From Chlorophyllum brunneum (lineage: Eukaryota; Basidiomycota; Agaricomycetes; Agaricales; Agaricaceae), in the NCBI GenBank assembly GCA_963576785.1, contig OY756146.1, positions 806,001 to 870,000 of the forward strand: a DNA stretch of 64,000 nucleotides. Direction: 5' to 3'. The notes beneath the pieces were generated by a model. The model was not told the origin of the DNA and did not search any database. It worked only from the letters and a program-made list of their open reading frames with translations. The translations under genes and the position numbers were made by a program. Shown here piece after piece: positions 35,488 to 47,451 of the stretch. How positions within the stretch are numbered: the first letter of the stretch is position 1; the number at the start of each line of letters is the position of its first letter.

Positions 35488-35889
35488 ACAGTCCTGTGCG
35501 TCGCTTCACCGATTATCCTGCCACATTGTGTAAATCTTGTATATTGAATACCTGTTTCTCCTCAAGTTGTAGGTTCAGAGTAGCAGGTTTCTCTTGGATG
35601 AAGTTGGTGTTAATGACTGTATATGGTCTTTATTGTACACCAATTACCCGCCCGCATGACGATCAATAAATACTGCCAGGAATGCTATCTCATCGTCTCT
35701 CCGACTGCGTATAACACCTGTGTATTGAAGAGCCTCTGATATACTCGAATCAAATACACAGTGAAGGTATGTATCAAAGCACGGAAACAAGGAACGGATT
35801 TCGCATTAGGGACAAGTTTATTAAAATGGTATAATGACACAGTAGTGTCCAAGGACCCTCAATCACGAATGCCCCAACATAAAGATCAC
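35488..35889. other. Convergent spacer between F-box copy 2 and GH25 copy E
   Basis: 3' flanks of both genes; an AATAAA signal is visible at about 35665. No gene recognised. Confidence 0.45.
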
Positions 35890-36856
35890 CTAAGATCCCT
35901 TAGCCATGCTAGCATAACCGGAATCAGAATCGGCATCAGATCTAACACAATCAAGGAAATCACGTACCGCTTAAGACCAGCACTGTCACCGTTGAAGTAA
36001 TCCTGGTCACCAGGGTTAGGTCCTTTATCGGCATACTGCCAGAAAGTATGGTAGCTGATTCACGTTGACATTCCAGGGTCAGTACACCCGTCCCTCAACG
36101 AGAACAAAGACATTACTCACGGGTATCCAGCTGGTAATTCACCGACGCTTGAGCTCCAGCGGGCAATCCAGAGAGGATTGTTGTTCTGGAAACCACTGGC
36201 GTTCCCGGTGCATTGCTTCCACCAGCTAGTAGTGGTATAAATGACAGGATAACGACCAGTCTTAGCGTGGTAAGTGTTGGAAAAGTCCCTAATCCATGCT
36301 GTCATAGCAGACTGGCTGAGACCAGAGCATCCGGCTGCAACGATCGCAATTGTTTTCCGTCAGTAAATCAGGTTTGAAATGCTCAATGTTAGAAAAATCA
36401 CCTTCGAGGTCGACAGCACCAGGGAGAGTGATACCATCCCCACTCCAGCCACCACCATGCGACACAAAATAGTTGGCTTGCGCTGCACCCGAAGAATCTC
36501 CAGGGCGAGCAAAGTGATAGCCCCCCCGAATGAGCCCAGCGTTGGTAGCGCCCCTGAACATTCTCAGTATTAATGCATTCGACGAGCAAGGACAGATACT
36601 TACACGTAGTTCGCGTTGAATTTCGGGTCGCGATAATCTGGTGAGCACGAAAAGACATTAGATCGGCTTGTACGTGCCGAAAGTCCAGTCGTTACGTACT
36701 TGTGCTTTCGGTAGCTTTGATGTAGGCGAATTCCACACCGCTGGCTTTGACTGCTCCCCAGTTGATGTCCCCTTGCCAATGGGAAACGTCAATACCCTTG
36801 GGCTGAGCAGAGACGACGGCGGGGAGAGCGAGAGCGAGAAGAGCAAACCACTTCAT
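35890..36856 (-). CDS. GH25 muramidase (lysozyme), copy E
   Basis: Secreted family 25 hydrolase of 220 residues in six exons: 36856-36700, 36637-36604, 36553-36402, 36334-36121, 36054-35968 and 35908-35890. The signal peptide is [26 protein letters not shown] holds the catalytic Asp, and VDLE (Asp112, Glu114) replaces the LDIE of the other copies but keeps both acids. It is the most divergent copy: it has [18 protein letters not shown] instead of NPYGAECYG..., and its fourth exon is 15 nt shorter. It shares the 34-nt second exon with A and D and the 19-nt last exon with all. It stands 15 kb away from copy D, on the same strand, with unrelated genes between. Confidence 0.93.
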
Positions 36857-36913
36857 GATGCGTGAAGGTTTGAAACGATGTGTTTGTTGGTTTTTGCTCT
36901 GGCACACTTCCCC

Positions 36914-36920
36914 TCTTATA
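36914..36920 (-). promoter_or_regulatory. TATA box of GH25 copy E
   Basis: TATAAGA on the minus strand, 58-64 nt upstream of the ATG. Confidence 0.5.
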
Positions 36921-38666
36921 CCTTTGGCAGATATGATGGTTGTACTATAAATAACCTCGAGCAAATGATTACGCTCTCAGAGCCTCTAGGTAGTCATCTG
37001 ACAGATCAGCGCTGAGTTGTTTGGCGTCGCGACGCGTTGTGCAGTGGCACTAGTAAGTACAATGTATTGTTTTTTGACAGACACATGCGCAAACGTCACC
37101 CGGGTGGTGCCCCAATGACACACTAGTCCCAGCGCCACGTTCATTGTTGCGCAATTATCCTGAAAGGATGGCGATTTGAGGTTAGTTCGTCTAGTGCCAA
37201 GAGCAAGGTTGTTGATAATAATCTCTTACTGGTCATCTAATTTGATGATTACCATAGCCGGTGCAGGATTCACTTCTTGACTTCTAGCCAGGAGACATGA
37301 CTGAAAATGACCTGTTACACTCTAGCAGTATGAACTCCATGTGTTGGTCCTCTCAATATCCTTATCAATACATCCCACTCAATCACCCGGGACACATTCT
37401 CCTCCCCCAGACTACTCCACAAATGACTCGGGACGATGAATTACACGTAAAACAACATGCGCTCGCTGCGCCTCAGCACTTGTTTGCCTGTAAATGCAGA
37501 TTTCAATCAACTAACGACACAACCTCCTGGTCAACTTATGCTTGCGATATGGACCCTTGAAACAACACATAACTTCATGAATGAATTATAGAGGGAGCCC
37601 CACGACGCACAGCCTTCATTCTGAAACTGGCTAAAGCCTTGAAATGGGCAAACGGTCGGTGTGGCTATGGATTTCCGGAATTTGAACTAAGGCTATGCCT
37701 ACGGCACTGGTCGACTTTCCTTCAGGAAAATATGATTATGGTTACATGTTTAACCAACAGTTCGTCAGGTGCATTTTATCTTGAAGGTACCATTTGTATG
37801 CTCATTAACGAATTACAATCCAGCACGGACGTGACCACATTGCAGGTTTCACCCTCACGCACTTGAATGTGCGATAAATGGTTATCCGAGCAATCAACAC
37901 CACCCTGCGCCGTGCCCCGCCCCCGACGCACCACCGATACTCACACATTTGTCGTACTGTATTGACCTTCCCCGGATCTACGCCCACCATCAAAGCACAG
38001 TCGACTTGGAATTCCCTTCATTCAAGATGCAAATCACGACAGTTCGTTCCACCGAAAAAACCGGCTGTTTTCACTTTTTCAGGAAGATTCCAGTAGCGGG
38101 ATCTATGCACTGCCTCGACGGAACTCCCTCACTACCCGGCGACCACGAGAGATTTAATTTGATAGCAATAATTCCCTGCTCTTGGTACTCCTGAGCCCAA
38201 CCTTCGTGGATGCCTAGAATTGAGCTTGGACACGGTCACTTGTGTATCAACTTTTACGCTGTGGGTCATGATGGTATCTCACGAGAGCCTCCAATAGCTA
38301 CGCCTCTCGTCGGTGAGATCGGTTCTTTCGTAACCCGATTGGACAATTGTTCTCACATCATGTCCACGATGTCTGGTATATCAGTGGATATCGGTTCTAG
38401 GGATCATTTTGACACTCACATACCTTACCTCGAAAAGAAATTATTGTTTGTGCCGGTCTCTTGTACTTAGCTAGGCTTCTTTCACGTTTTCCAGCGTCAC
38501 CCTCCGCTATGATTTTGACACATAGCTCCTCATGAATATGCAGCTTCTTCGGTTCGAGATCCGTTTATCAGCGCCCGTTCATACCATTACGAGCCACGCT
38601 CAGAATCTGGTTGACCTATCGCACCCAGAGAATTTCCCGAACTCGAAACTATACACCAAATTCTGA
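36921..38666. other. Gene-poor region upstream of GH25 copy E
   Basis: Several short open frames on the plus strand (for example 37297-37560, 37949-38194) lack family resemblance. Given the F-box relic just downstream, part of this may be a decayed F-box gene, but I could not align it. Confidence 0.35.
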
Positions 38667-38767
38667 ATGGTCTCGGTGAGGGTACCTTTACCCGACTTGC
38701 TTCATTTGCTCTTTCATACGCCCTGGGTGACTCATGACAATCTTTTCAACTTTTTCCGGTCTTCATA
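38667..38767 (+). pseudogene. Relic of an F-box protein C-terminus
   Basis: The frame reads PDLLHLLFHTPWVTHDNLF, which aligns with PDLQSFSFFVPWMDHS and PQLSTFSLYMPWMTHEYF near the ends of the two intact F-box genes upstream. No intact F-box or LRR frame precedes it. It is best read as the remnant of a third copy. Confidence 0.45.
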
Positions 38768-39117
38768 CTTGTGGTGCTGTTATGTGTGCGACTCACCGCT
38801 TAAACCCAAAGGTCAGAATTACGTCTTAATGATACTTTCATCTTGTTGCTATTTGTCTTCGTTAAGACGTGTCAGAAGGGATATGTCTTCGTTTCATATG
38901 TCACTTGTGCATGTTGGTAGGCAAGGCCCCGTGAGTGGAGTATTATCGTAACAAACTCAGCGCCGACGCTGTCATCGAAGGAAAGTTGAACAACGCAATA
39001 CAGTTAAACGAGGGGTTAAAGGGACTGTACCTACTAATGGTATAGGTCCTACCGGACTAGATGGATAAAGTCGTCGTCAAGTTGTTAAGCCTCGGTTAGA
39101 TAGAGTGCGTACGTAGC
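38768..39117. other. 3' flank of P450 copy 1
   Basis: The stretch around 38951-39000 resembles 41998-42045 in the 3' flank of P450 copy 2, showing that the duplication extended past the stop codons. Confidence 0.5.
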
Positions 39118-41363
39118 TCAAATATCTCTCCTCCTAAACCGCACCCTCGCATTTGTGGGTATTATTGTCACACCAGGCGTCCACTTCGTTAGTCTCCGCG
39201 TTTGCTCCTCCAAGTCTAGTCCCATCACGTCTTCCGGCAGCAGGATCTCATAACGCCGGATAATGCTGGCGATGATACAAATACTCTCCGTTATTGCGAA
39301 CCGTTGTCCGATACAACTCCTCGGACCTCCAGAGAATGCAAGGACTTTGAAATTAACACCTGGTTAGTAGACCCAAAGGGTTTTGAAGGACGGCCGAAGC
39401 ACTCACAGGCGTCACGGGGCCATTTGTAGGTAGGCGTGTCGATGAACCGTTCTGGCTTGAACTCCTCTACATCGTCCCCCCAATGGATCGCTATCAATAA
39501 CTATCAGATGTGTCCGTGCTTAGGTGGGGCAGTTAACTTACGATTCATGTGTAAACCGAGAATATCCATCACACACATCCCACCCTTCTGCACTGGTACG
39601 TCGACCTCCTGGGTCACATTAACCTTTCCTTCTGGTGTCGTCATAAACCGCCTGGCTTTGAGTATGGTGTCGTTCTGGACCAGCTTGCCGAGACGAACGA
39701 CTGGCGGACAAAGACGGAGGGTTTCGTGGAAGACGGCTGCAGTGTATTCCTGTCATAAAATATCAGCTGTTTGGTTTGAGAGAAGTATGCTTTTGGGAAC
39801 TGACAAACTGCGGAAGACTGTTTTTGTACGACTGGTAGCAAAAATGGTCAGCGTTGAAACCGGGCGATTTAATGGGGTACTAACGGAGGAAGAGTCTCCC
39901 ACTGGATTACCATTAGGGTATACCCTGAGAGTCTCCTCAAAAACTCTTCGTTGATACTCGGGATGCAGGGCCAGATAAACGAATACAAAACACAGGGTAT
40001 GAGCAGTTGTTTCTGGCTCAAATTCTCAGCTTTATACCCTACCAAGGACTCGAGACTTACCATGGCCAGCGATATAGAACAACTATAATAGTCAATGTGG
40101 GACACTAGTGTAGTCGGCGAAACGGCGACTCACAAACATGTTTGAGAACAGTTCTCCGTCTGTCATGCTCCTATATCCACCCTCGCCACCTTTCTCGAAA
40201 TTCATATTGGCTTCCACCAAATTCTTCAACAAAGCAGCGCCGTTAGTGTTGGTATCTATTCTGTCGTGATTCTCTTTTTCGCGATTCGTAACAAACCGAT
40301 CCCTGGCCTCTGAAGCAATGTCCAACATATGGCTTCTCAAGACCTCAAACGCGGTCCGTGCTCTTAATACCATGGGTCCAATGAACGGGATATACACGTT
40401 CCTTTCTGTTACTGCATTCCAAATAGGTTTCGGGGTCAGGATGCGGGGAAAGAGGTGATGAATAGCCTCCTTGACCGCTGAACTCAGGGTAGCTCTATGG
40501 CCAGAAGCCGAAGGGCTGCTGGCGTTTTCGACCCAAGGAGAATGGCGACCAAAGCCAGCCGAGCTTATGATATGGAGGGTGGCCTGTGTGAGGTCACGGA
40601 GGAGGTCGATTTCTACGTCCGGTGGACTACTTGGGGTGGACGTAGAGTCGATCTGAGAAAACCATTCGTTTACAACCCGAGTGGTTTCGCGCCAAACCAA
40701 CGCGTTATTTGCTTCGTTGAAAGCGGTTTTCGCTATGTCGCGATGGCGTTTCCACTCAGACCCCTCGAGACCAACCATGTTAGAGCCATAAATATTGAGC
40801 GTTTCGTACTAAAAATAGCAGTCAGTACACAGATTCCAGGTATAACGGGGTGTAGGAACGCTCACTGCTTCTACATCTTTGAGGAACGTAAACCTGTCCG
40901 AGCTGACTGCCTTCACTGCATCAACATCAGCAAGCCAATATGTAGGCATCGCATCCCAGAACGTCGTTGAAATGAGGCAAGTGCTCCCATACTTCTTATA
41001 CACTGAGGGTGAATTCAGTAAAACGAAGAGGATGGGGTTGACAACACACGAACGCGAGAATTTGGCGAAAAGGTTGGCGATTTGACCCTCGAGTGGGTAG
41101 AAAGGACCAATTGCGAGTGAAAGGGTACGGAAGGGGTTGAAAAGGGTTATGGCGCTTGCCGGGGGGCAGGATCTACTTGTCGTGTACGAAATCATGAATT
41201 CAGTATCTGGGTGCCCATCGAGGATATTTGAGGCGTACCTCATCCCATAGGCGATACTCTTTGCCTTTATCCACTTTCCCAACAGAACTTGAAGCGTCCG
41301 TGCAACCGCCACTGCAGTCAATAATTGAAATACCGAAAGCTTATTTTCCAACACTGCCATCAT
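39118..41363 (-). CDS. Cytochrome P450 monooxygenase, copy 1
   Basis: Membrane-anchored heme-thiolate monooxygenase; the substrate is unknown. Nine exons: 41363-41239, 41175-40866, 40808-40134, 40082-40061, 40012-39885, 39831-39805, 39749-39542, 39490-39407 and 39359-39118, giving 606 residues. An N-terminal hydrophobic anchor (LSVFQLLTAVAVARTLQVLLG region) is followed by the oxygen-binding I-helix motif AGHETTAH (375-382), the K-helix ExxR (HETLR, Glu438-Arg441), the PERF segment (FKPERF) and the heme loop FSGGPRSCIG with Cys542. Exons of 22 and 27 nt are needed to join the I-helix to the K-helix region. All P450 hallmarks are present, so the gene appears functional. It has a tandem paralog with the same exon structure immediately upstream. 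Confidence 0.94.
39239..39436. repeat. 198-bp tract identical to 42293-42490
   Basis: Covers part of the last exon (heme loop), all of the 47-nt last intron and part of the preceding exon of P450 copy 1. It matches P450 copy 2 without a difference, while the sequence on both sides differs every few bases. Confidence 0.9.
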
Positions 41364-42171
41364 TGTGAACCTCAAGGTCTCAATGTTCAACGTTTCAACC
41401 CTGGTAGATTTTCCAGCATCAAAGTGGGAGGTAAGATCTCGGGAAGGGAGGAGGCTTCCTTGAGAGCCAAGGGGACGAGCAGTCAACCTTTCAAGCGTGG
41501 AAGGACCGAAGAGGCTACGTTGGCCAAACTTCTATTCGGAAACAAACAGTATCGTTTAGGAAGGAGACAACCCTGACAGGGAAGACTCCAACAACTGGAT
41601 ATGGGCAGTGTAATTCAATGAAAACTGGAAGCAGTTATGAGCAGAGAGGATAAAAATACTTAGCATACGGGGGTTAAAAAGTAGCTTCCTAGATAGCCTA
41701 CCTATACCCATCCATAATTGATGGCGGCAGGTCTGACGTAGTCACCCCAGCATCGCACACATCTTTACAAATTTCGTTTGTAGACCCCGACGTGAGAGCC
41801 GGGATACAGGAAGAGTCAGGGGGATGATCCGGCCCAGACGAGCATGTATGATCCCATACAAAGTCGAACTCTCAACTCCTATACCGCTAAGTACAAGCAC
41901 AGCTACTTCTGAGAGCTGCGATGGGTATTAACTAGTAAATGTGGGTGACCTTATCATACAGAAACCATCTTCTAATGAGAATTGAGATCGTATTGTCAGT
42001 AAACTCGACACCGACGCTGCCATCGGGGACAAGTTGAACAATGGATAACATGAATATGGAATGGACTACCAGTGGTATTTCCAGGGATATGATGGAGCAA
42101 TAGCACTTATACACATCAATAACAGCGTTATAAAGTCAGGCAGCTTCAATTAAACGGAATGCATACATATC
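41364..42171. other. Spacer between the P450 copies
   Basis: Holds the 5' flank of copy 1 (41364-41600, similar to 44405-44600) and the 3' flank of copy 2. No gene recognised. Confidence 0.5.
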
Positions 42172-44404
42172 TCAACTATCCCTTCTCCGAAACCGCACTT
42201 TCGCATTTGTGGGTATTATTGTCACACCGGGCTTCCAGTCCGTTAATCTCCGCGTTTTCTCCTCCAAGTCCAGCCCCATCACGTCTTCCGGTAGCAGGAT
42301 CTCATAACGCCGGATAATGCTGGCGATGATACAAATACTCTCCGTTATTGCGAACCGTTGTCCGATACAACTCCTCGGACCTCCAGAGAATGCAAGGACT
42401 TTGAAATTAACACCTGGTTAGTAGACCCAAAGGGTTTTGAAGGACGGCCGAAGCACTCACAGGCGTCACGGGGCCATTTGTAGGTAGGCGAGTCGATGAA
42501 TCGTTCTGGCTTGAACTCTTCTACATCGTCGCCCCAATGGATCGCTACCGAAGACCATCAAACGCGTTCGTGTTCAAATGAAGGGACCAACTTACGATTC
42601 ATGTGTAACCCAAGAATATCCATCACACACATCCCACCCTTCTGCACTGGTACATCAATTTCTTGTGTCACATTAACCTTTCCGTCTGATGTCATCACGA
42701 ATCGCTTGGACTTGAGCATGGTGTCGTTCTGGACTAGCTTGGCGAGACGAACGACTGGTGGGCAAAGACGGAGGGTTTCGTGGAAGACGGCTGCAGTGTA
42801 TTCCTGTTGTAATGTATCTGCCATATGTCATACGAGATGTGGATAAAGGAACTCACGAGTTGTGGAAGGCTGTCTTTGTATGACTGGTAGCGAAATAGTC
42901 AGCGCCGAAAACCGGTGTTAACTTACGAGTGCTAACCGACGAGGAGACCTCCACAGGAACGCCATGAGGATATATTTTGAAAGCCTCTTCAAACACTTTT
43001 TGTTGGAACTCGGGGTGCAGGGCCAGATAAACGAACACAAAACACAGGGTATGAGCAGTTGTTTCTAGTTCCGGTTCTTAGCTTTCTTCACCACCAGAGA
43101 CTCGAGACTTACCATGGCCGGCGATATAGAACAACTACAGCAATTAATATCAGGTACTGGCACGGTCGGAAAAGGGGCAACTCACAAACATATTTGAGAA
43201 GAGCTCTCCATCCGTCATGCTCCTATATCCACCCTCGTCACCTTTCTCGAAATTCGTGTTCGCTTCTACCAAATTCTTTAACAAAGCAGCACCATGAGTG
43301 CTAGTATCTGTTCCCTCGTCATTTTCCTTTTGGCGATTAATAACAAACCGATCCCTGGCCTCCGAAGCAACATCCAACATGTGGCCTCTCAAAACCTCAA
43401 ATGCATTCCATGCTCTTAACAACATCGGTCCAAGCAACGGGATATACACGTTCCTTTCCGTCACTACATTCCAAATAGGTTTCGGGGTTAGGATGCGGGG
43501 AAAGAGGTGATGAATTGCCTCCTTGACTGCCGAATTCAGAGTGCTTCTATGGTCTAAAGTCGACAAGTTGTTGGCGTTTTCGACCCATGGAGAACGACGA
43601 CCAAAACCAGCTGAACCTATGACATGGAGAGTAACCAGTGTGAGGTCACGGAGGAGGTCAATTTCTACCACTGGTGGATTTGAGGTGGACGTAGAGTCAA
43701 CTTGAGAAAACCATTCGTTCACAACCCGAGTGGTTTCGCGCCAGACGAACGCATTGTTCGCTTCGTTGAAAGCGGTTTTCGCTATGTCGCGATGGCGTTT
43801 CCACTCGGTCCCCTCGAGGCCAATCATGCTAGGGCCATAAATGTTAAGCGTTTCGTACTAAAAATATCGATGATGAGAACATGTAAATGACAGGTTGTAG
43901 GAACGCTTACTGCTTCTACATCTTTCGTGAAAGTAAACCTGTCAGATGTGACTGATTTTACTGCATCGGCATCAGCAAGCCAATAAGTTGGTGTCGCGTC
44001 CCAGAACCTTGTCGAAACAAGACAAGTACTTCCATACTTCCTATACACTGAGAGCGAATTCAGTAGGATACAGAAGATGGAATTGACGGTACACGAACAC
44101 GAAAATTTGGCGAAAAGGTTGGCTATTTGACCCTGGAGTGGGTAGAAGGAACCAATTACGAGTGAAATAGTGCGGAAGGGATTGAAAAGAGTGACTGCGC
44201 CTGTTGGGGGGCATGAACTACTCGGTGAAGGCGAGATCATTAGTACTATAGGCACTGATCTTTATCGTCCGAGACATACCTCATTCCTCGCGCTACGCGC
44301 TTTGCTTTCGTCCACTTTCCAAACAGAATTTGAAGCGCAGAAACAACTGCCACTGCAGTCAAGATTTGAAATCCTGAAAGCTTGTTTTCAAACATTGCTG
44401 TCAT
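42172..44404 (-). CDS. Cytochrome P450 monooxygenase, copy 2
   Basis: Tandem paralog of copy 1 with the same nine-exon plan: 44404-44280, 44220-43911, 43857-43186, 43134-43113, 43064-42937, 42883-42857, 42803-42596, 42544-42461 and 42413-42172, giving 605 residues. The one-codon difference lies in exon 3 (STSTSNPPVVEID against STSTPSSPPDVEID). It keeps the anchor, AGHETTAH, HETLR, FKPERF and the heme loop FSGGPRSCIG. Both copies are uninterrupted, so either may be active on related substrates. No backbone biosynthetic enzyme is visible nearby, so membership of a metabolite cluster is not supported. Confidence 0.94.
42293..42490. repeat. 198-bp tract identical to 39239-39436
   Basis: Partner of the identical tract in P450 copy 1, including the last intron; a candidate gene-conversion tract. 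Confidence 0.9.
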
Positions 44405-46851
44405 TGTGAATCTCAACCCAGATAGATGTGCCGGCGAGGTGAGGGATAAGGAAAACGTTTTCGACAGCCAACGCGATGAAGAGTCGCAGTCAAGGGGATG
44501 AAAGCTGTGGGAATCGAAGTAGTTACATGATCGAATTTCGGTCCTAGAACAAACATATCGTCCGGGAAAGAGATAACCCCAAGAGGGAAGGCTCCTCCAG
44601 TTGAGCGTGGGTGATTAACGACGAACAAGTGATCAACAAGACAAGTGGTTCACGTCCATCCGCAAGAATCCTGGGCGTAGTCCGGAGCAAAGTGTGGCTG
44701 CGTGGCCCTGATGTTAAACATTATACAGACGCCCCAGCCTCGGTAATTATGTCGCTGGCGCGGCCCGACAATTTTCTCACACGTTGAGCCAGAAGGGGTG
44801 GCAGGAACGACATCGACCACCGAGGTGGCTTAACATAACTTTGTATGTACCAAAGCGAAGGGAAGGGAACGGGTGCAGTATCAGACGAAGTTGAGAAGGA
44901 ACGAAAAGTATGCCCAACTGGTAGACCACCCAGCTTAAACGACCCGCTATCGTCGAAGATGACCCTACACACCTCTCCATAGATACTCCAACTCCTTGAG
45001 GTATTTTCCAGGTTCTTGAACATTGTGTAATTTTGCGACAAGCCCGAAGCGGCGTAATCATATTTTTTTAGTCGTTGTCGGATGCAACCAATCCCACTCC
45101 CGGCGCGCAAACTACAGCATGCTTAGAACCACATTTCGCATCCGTCTTGCACCATACTTCGACTCCCGGGATATTCCGTGTTGTCCCTGTATGTTCCCTC
45201 TTGTATTTTATTGGGTTTCCCGAAACCATCCCTAATCATATAGCAAGCCGAGTCCGGCCCTACTCTCAACTTTGCCTCAGAACGACTTCATGCGAGTAAA
45301 AGCGAGCATGAGAATTGGGTCACATCTCTGGAGAAGGTGCCTCGGGTAATTGCTGCCAACAGGCGCCAGCCATCGCACAGCACGGTGATGACCCCTCAGC
45401 TAGCAGCGGATAAATCGTGTCACTGAACCAGAGTGGCTGCGGTACAACTCCCCTGATCACAGACTTCGATTAGGGATGGGTGGGGATGAAGATGTATTAC
45501 GGGGGAAAGGAATACAGAGTCAGCTCGAAAGTCTTTTAACCTGGCCAAAAATGGTCATAATTGCATGCTACGAGGATCCACCCTCCAGTCGCGCCCATGA
45601 AGTCTTTCTCCAACGGTCATATCTGACCGTAAAAGTTCATCTCCGTTTCAAGGTTTCAATGACTGAATTATTCAACTTGCACATTGGCAGGGGGTCACGC
45701 TGATGTACAGGCAACCACAAAGCATCGCGTCAGCGAAGGGCTATGCGATATTCTCCGACCATTCCATAATTTCACTTTCAGGTCGGAAGTACAACACCGT
45801 AAGTATTTCTATACATATCATAAGAGACAATGATGCTCATAAAAAGAACTCAGCTCCGAAGTAAGCCGGTACTCGGAGACACAAGGGACAAGGTTGCCCT
45901 CTCTCGGACTAGCTTGAATAGATTCTGGGACAAGTTCCAAACGCACCAACCCCGTAAAAACACCTTTTCAGACGTACCATACACGCCCAATGATATTCCA
46001 TTCTCGGTTCAGCTTGGAAGTTCAATGCCAATCGTCGTATAGCACAAAACTGTGTTATAGGTTTCTGGAGCACCACCGACTGTCGAATCACATTACCCAA
46101 GTCCGAGTATTCGTATCCAGGAGGCTCCAGGAGCCTGGATCTCGACGACGTCTATGAAACAGCCTTTTCGACTAGCATTCGTCCCGCTACAAACACTCCA
46201 GATGCACCATTTCCAGGCCGTCGATCATTGTCTTAATGGCAATGTTCATCAACCTCCGGGTCAGGCTTTGATAAACGCCAGAAGGCCCAACTTCCAAACC
46301 CTTTTATGACTTATCCCCAACCCCTATAATCTGCCGACAAAACGCTACCGAAGCCTGGTGCTGGGCCAGCCAAGTACACATTGCCCGTTGATGCACAATG
46401 ACTCCTACAAATCCAGCACTTTATATTTCCTGACCTTCTCTTTTAGAGCCATGAGTATAAATCTGAAACAAAGTACATGGTATATCCTGATGGTGCACCC
46501 CAAGACCCTGGTTCCTACTAAGTAGACAATTGTTCCATAGCGGGAAATTTGAATCAAGGTTCTGAGCGCTCCGCTCGCCAATATCCCAAAGCCGCAGTAG
46601 AATTAGGTAAAGATCCCACAAAATAGTAGTTCAAACAGATGATTAACGATCTACTATCTTGTGGGTGCTTGGGAAAAATCCCACAATCGAAGCTTCTGCG
46701 GTGAAGCGAATGCTGTAGAAACGAAGTACAGTTTGTTTTTTGATGTGGCTTCATTTCATATATTAATCGAGTGGCTTTGTGGGCTCCAGATGCGAACGCA
46801 GCCATTTAAGCCCCAACCAAACTCTGACAGTCGCCATCCTCGTACGCTGTA
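44405..46851. other. 2.4-kb gene-poor region
   Basis: The first 200 bases are the duplicated 5' flank of P450 copy 2. The remainder has only short frames (for example 44721-45110 minus strand) with no family resemblance. A short palindrome, GGCTCC-A-GGAGCC, lies at about 46123-46135. Confidence 0.4.
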
Positions 46852-47451
46852 ATGTCCAGCTCTTCCTCCAAAAGCACGCTTTCCAGGTCACTAGCTCACG
46901 CCATGAATTCTTGTGATAGCGGCGGCGTAGAAACCATTGACGATGCGCGGACTCAACAGCCTCAGGTTGTTGACGTTTTAAGTCCAAGCTCCAGCTTCGC
47001 ACAGAATCCGGATAGACCACCCCTTAAAGAGGTTTTTGTCGGGGATACCAGCCACCATCCTACCCATATTTCCCACATCCCTGTCCCAACCATTTCAAAC
47101 ACCAACGTCGACTACCAGCACACTTGTTCTTCTCCAAGCCTTTATCAATCCACTCCTAACAGTCATTCCTCCAACGATAGGAATACTGTTGTCGGTGGAC
47201 CGTCAGCTTCGTTGCGAGGTGGCTCAAATTTTAGTGCCTTACCGCGTAACAATTCCGGCTATGTGATTAATGAAGGTGATTCTGCGACAGGGCTTGGATC
47301 TTCACGGTCCAACCCTTTGTCAAAGCGGGGAGGAATACTTCAAAGCGCGAACGTACCCGAAGAAGTCAAAGCGATCGTACGAACGGGTAACACCAAGTGG
47401 AGTCGTGGAATTGGACGGAAAAATGTGAGGATAGATGTTCAAAGAGATTGA
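46852..47451 (+). CDS. Serine-rich orphan protein
   Basis: A single frame of 199 residues. It starts with a serine run (MSSSSSKST), is Ser/Asn/Pro-rich throughout and looks disordered. It ends in a more ordered basic segment (KWSRGIGRKNVRIDVQRD). No domain recognised. It lies in a stretch of similar low-complexity genes (48426, 51037). Coding status rests on frame length and composition. Confidence 0.45.
   Translation: MSSSSSKSTLSRSLAHAMNSCDSGGVETIDDARTQQPQVVDVLSPSSSFAQNPDRPPLKEVFVGDTSHHPTHISHIPVPTISNTNVDYQHTCSSPSLYQSTPNSHSSNDRNTVVGGPSASLRGGSNFSALPRNNSGYVINEGDSATGLGSSRSNPLSKRGGILQSANVPEEVKAIVRTGNTKWSRGIGRKNVRIDVQRD

Noticed and set aside
39118..44404. Secondary-metabolite gene cluster around the P450 pair
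   Set aside because: No polyketide synthase, terpene cyclase, NRPS, transporter or regulator is visible in the flanks; two P450s alone do not make a cluster.
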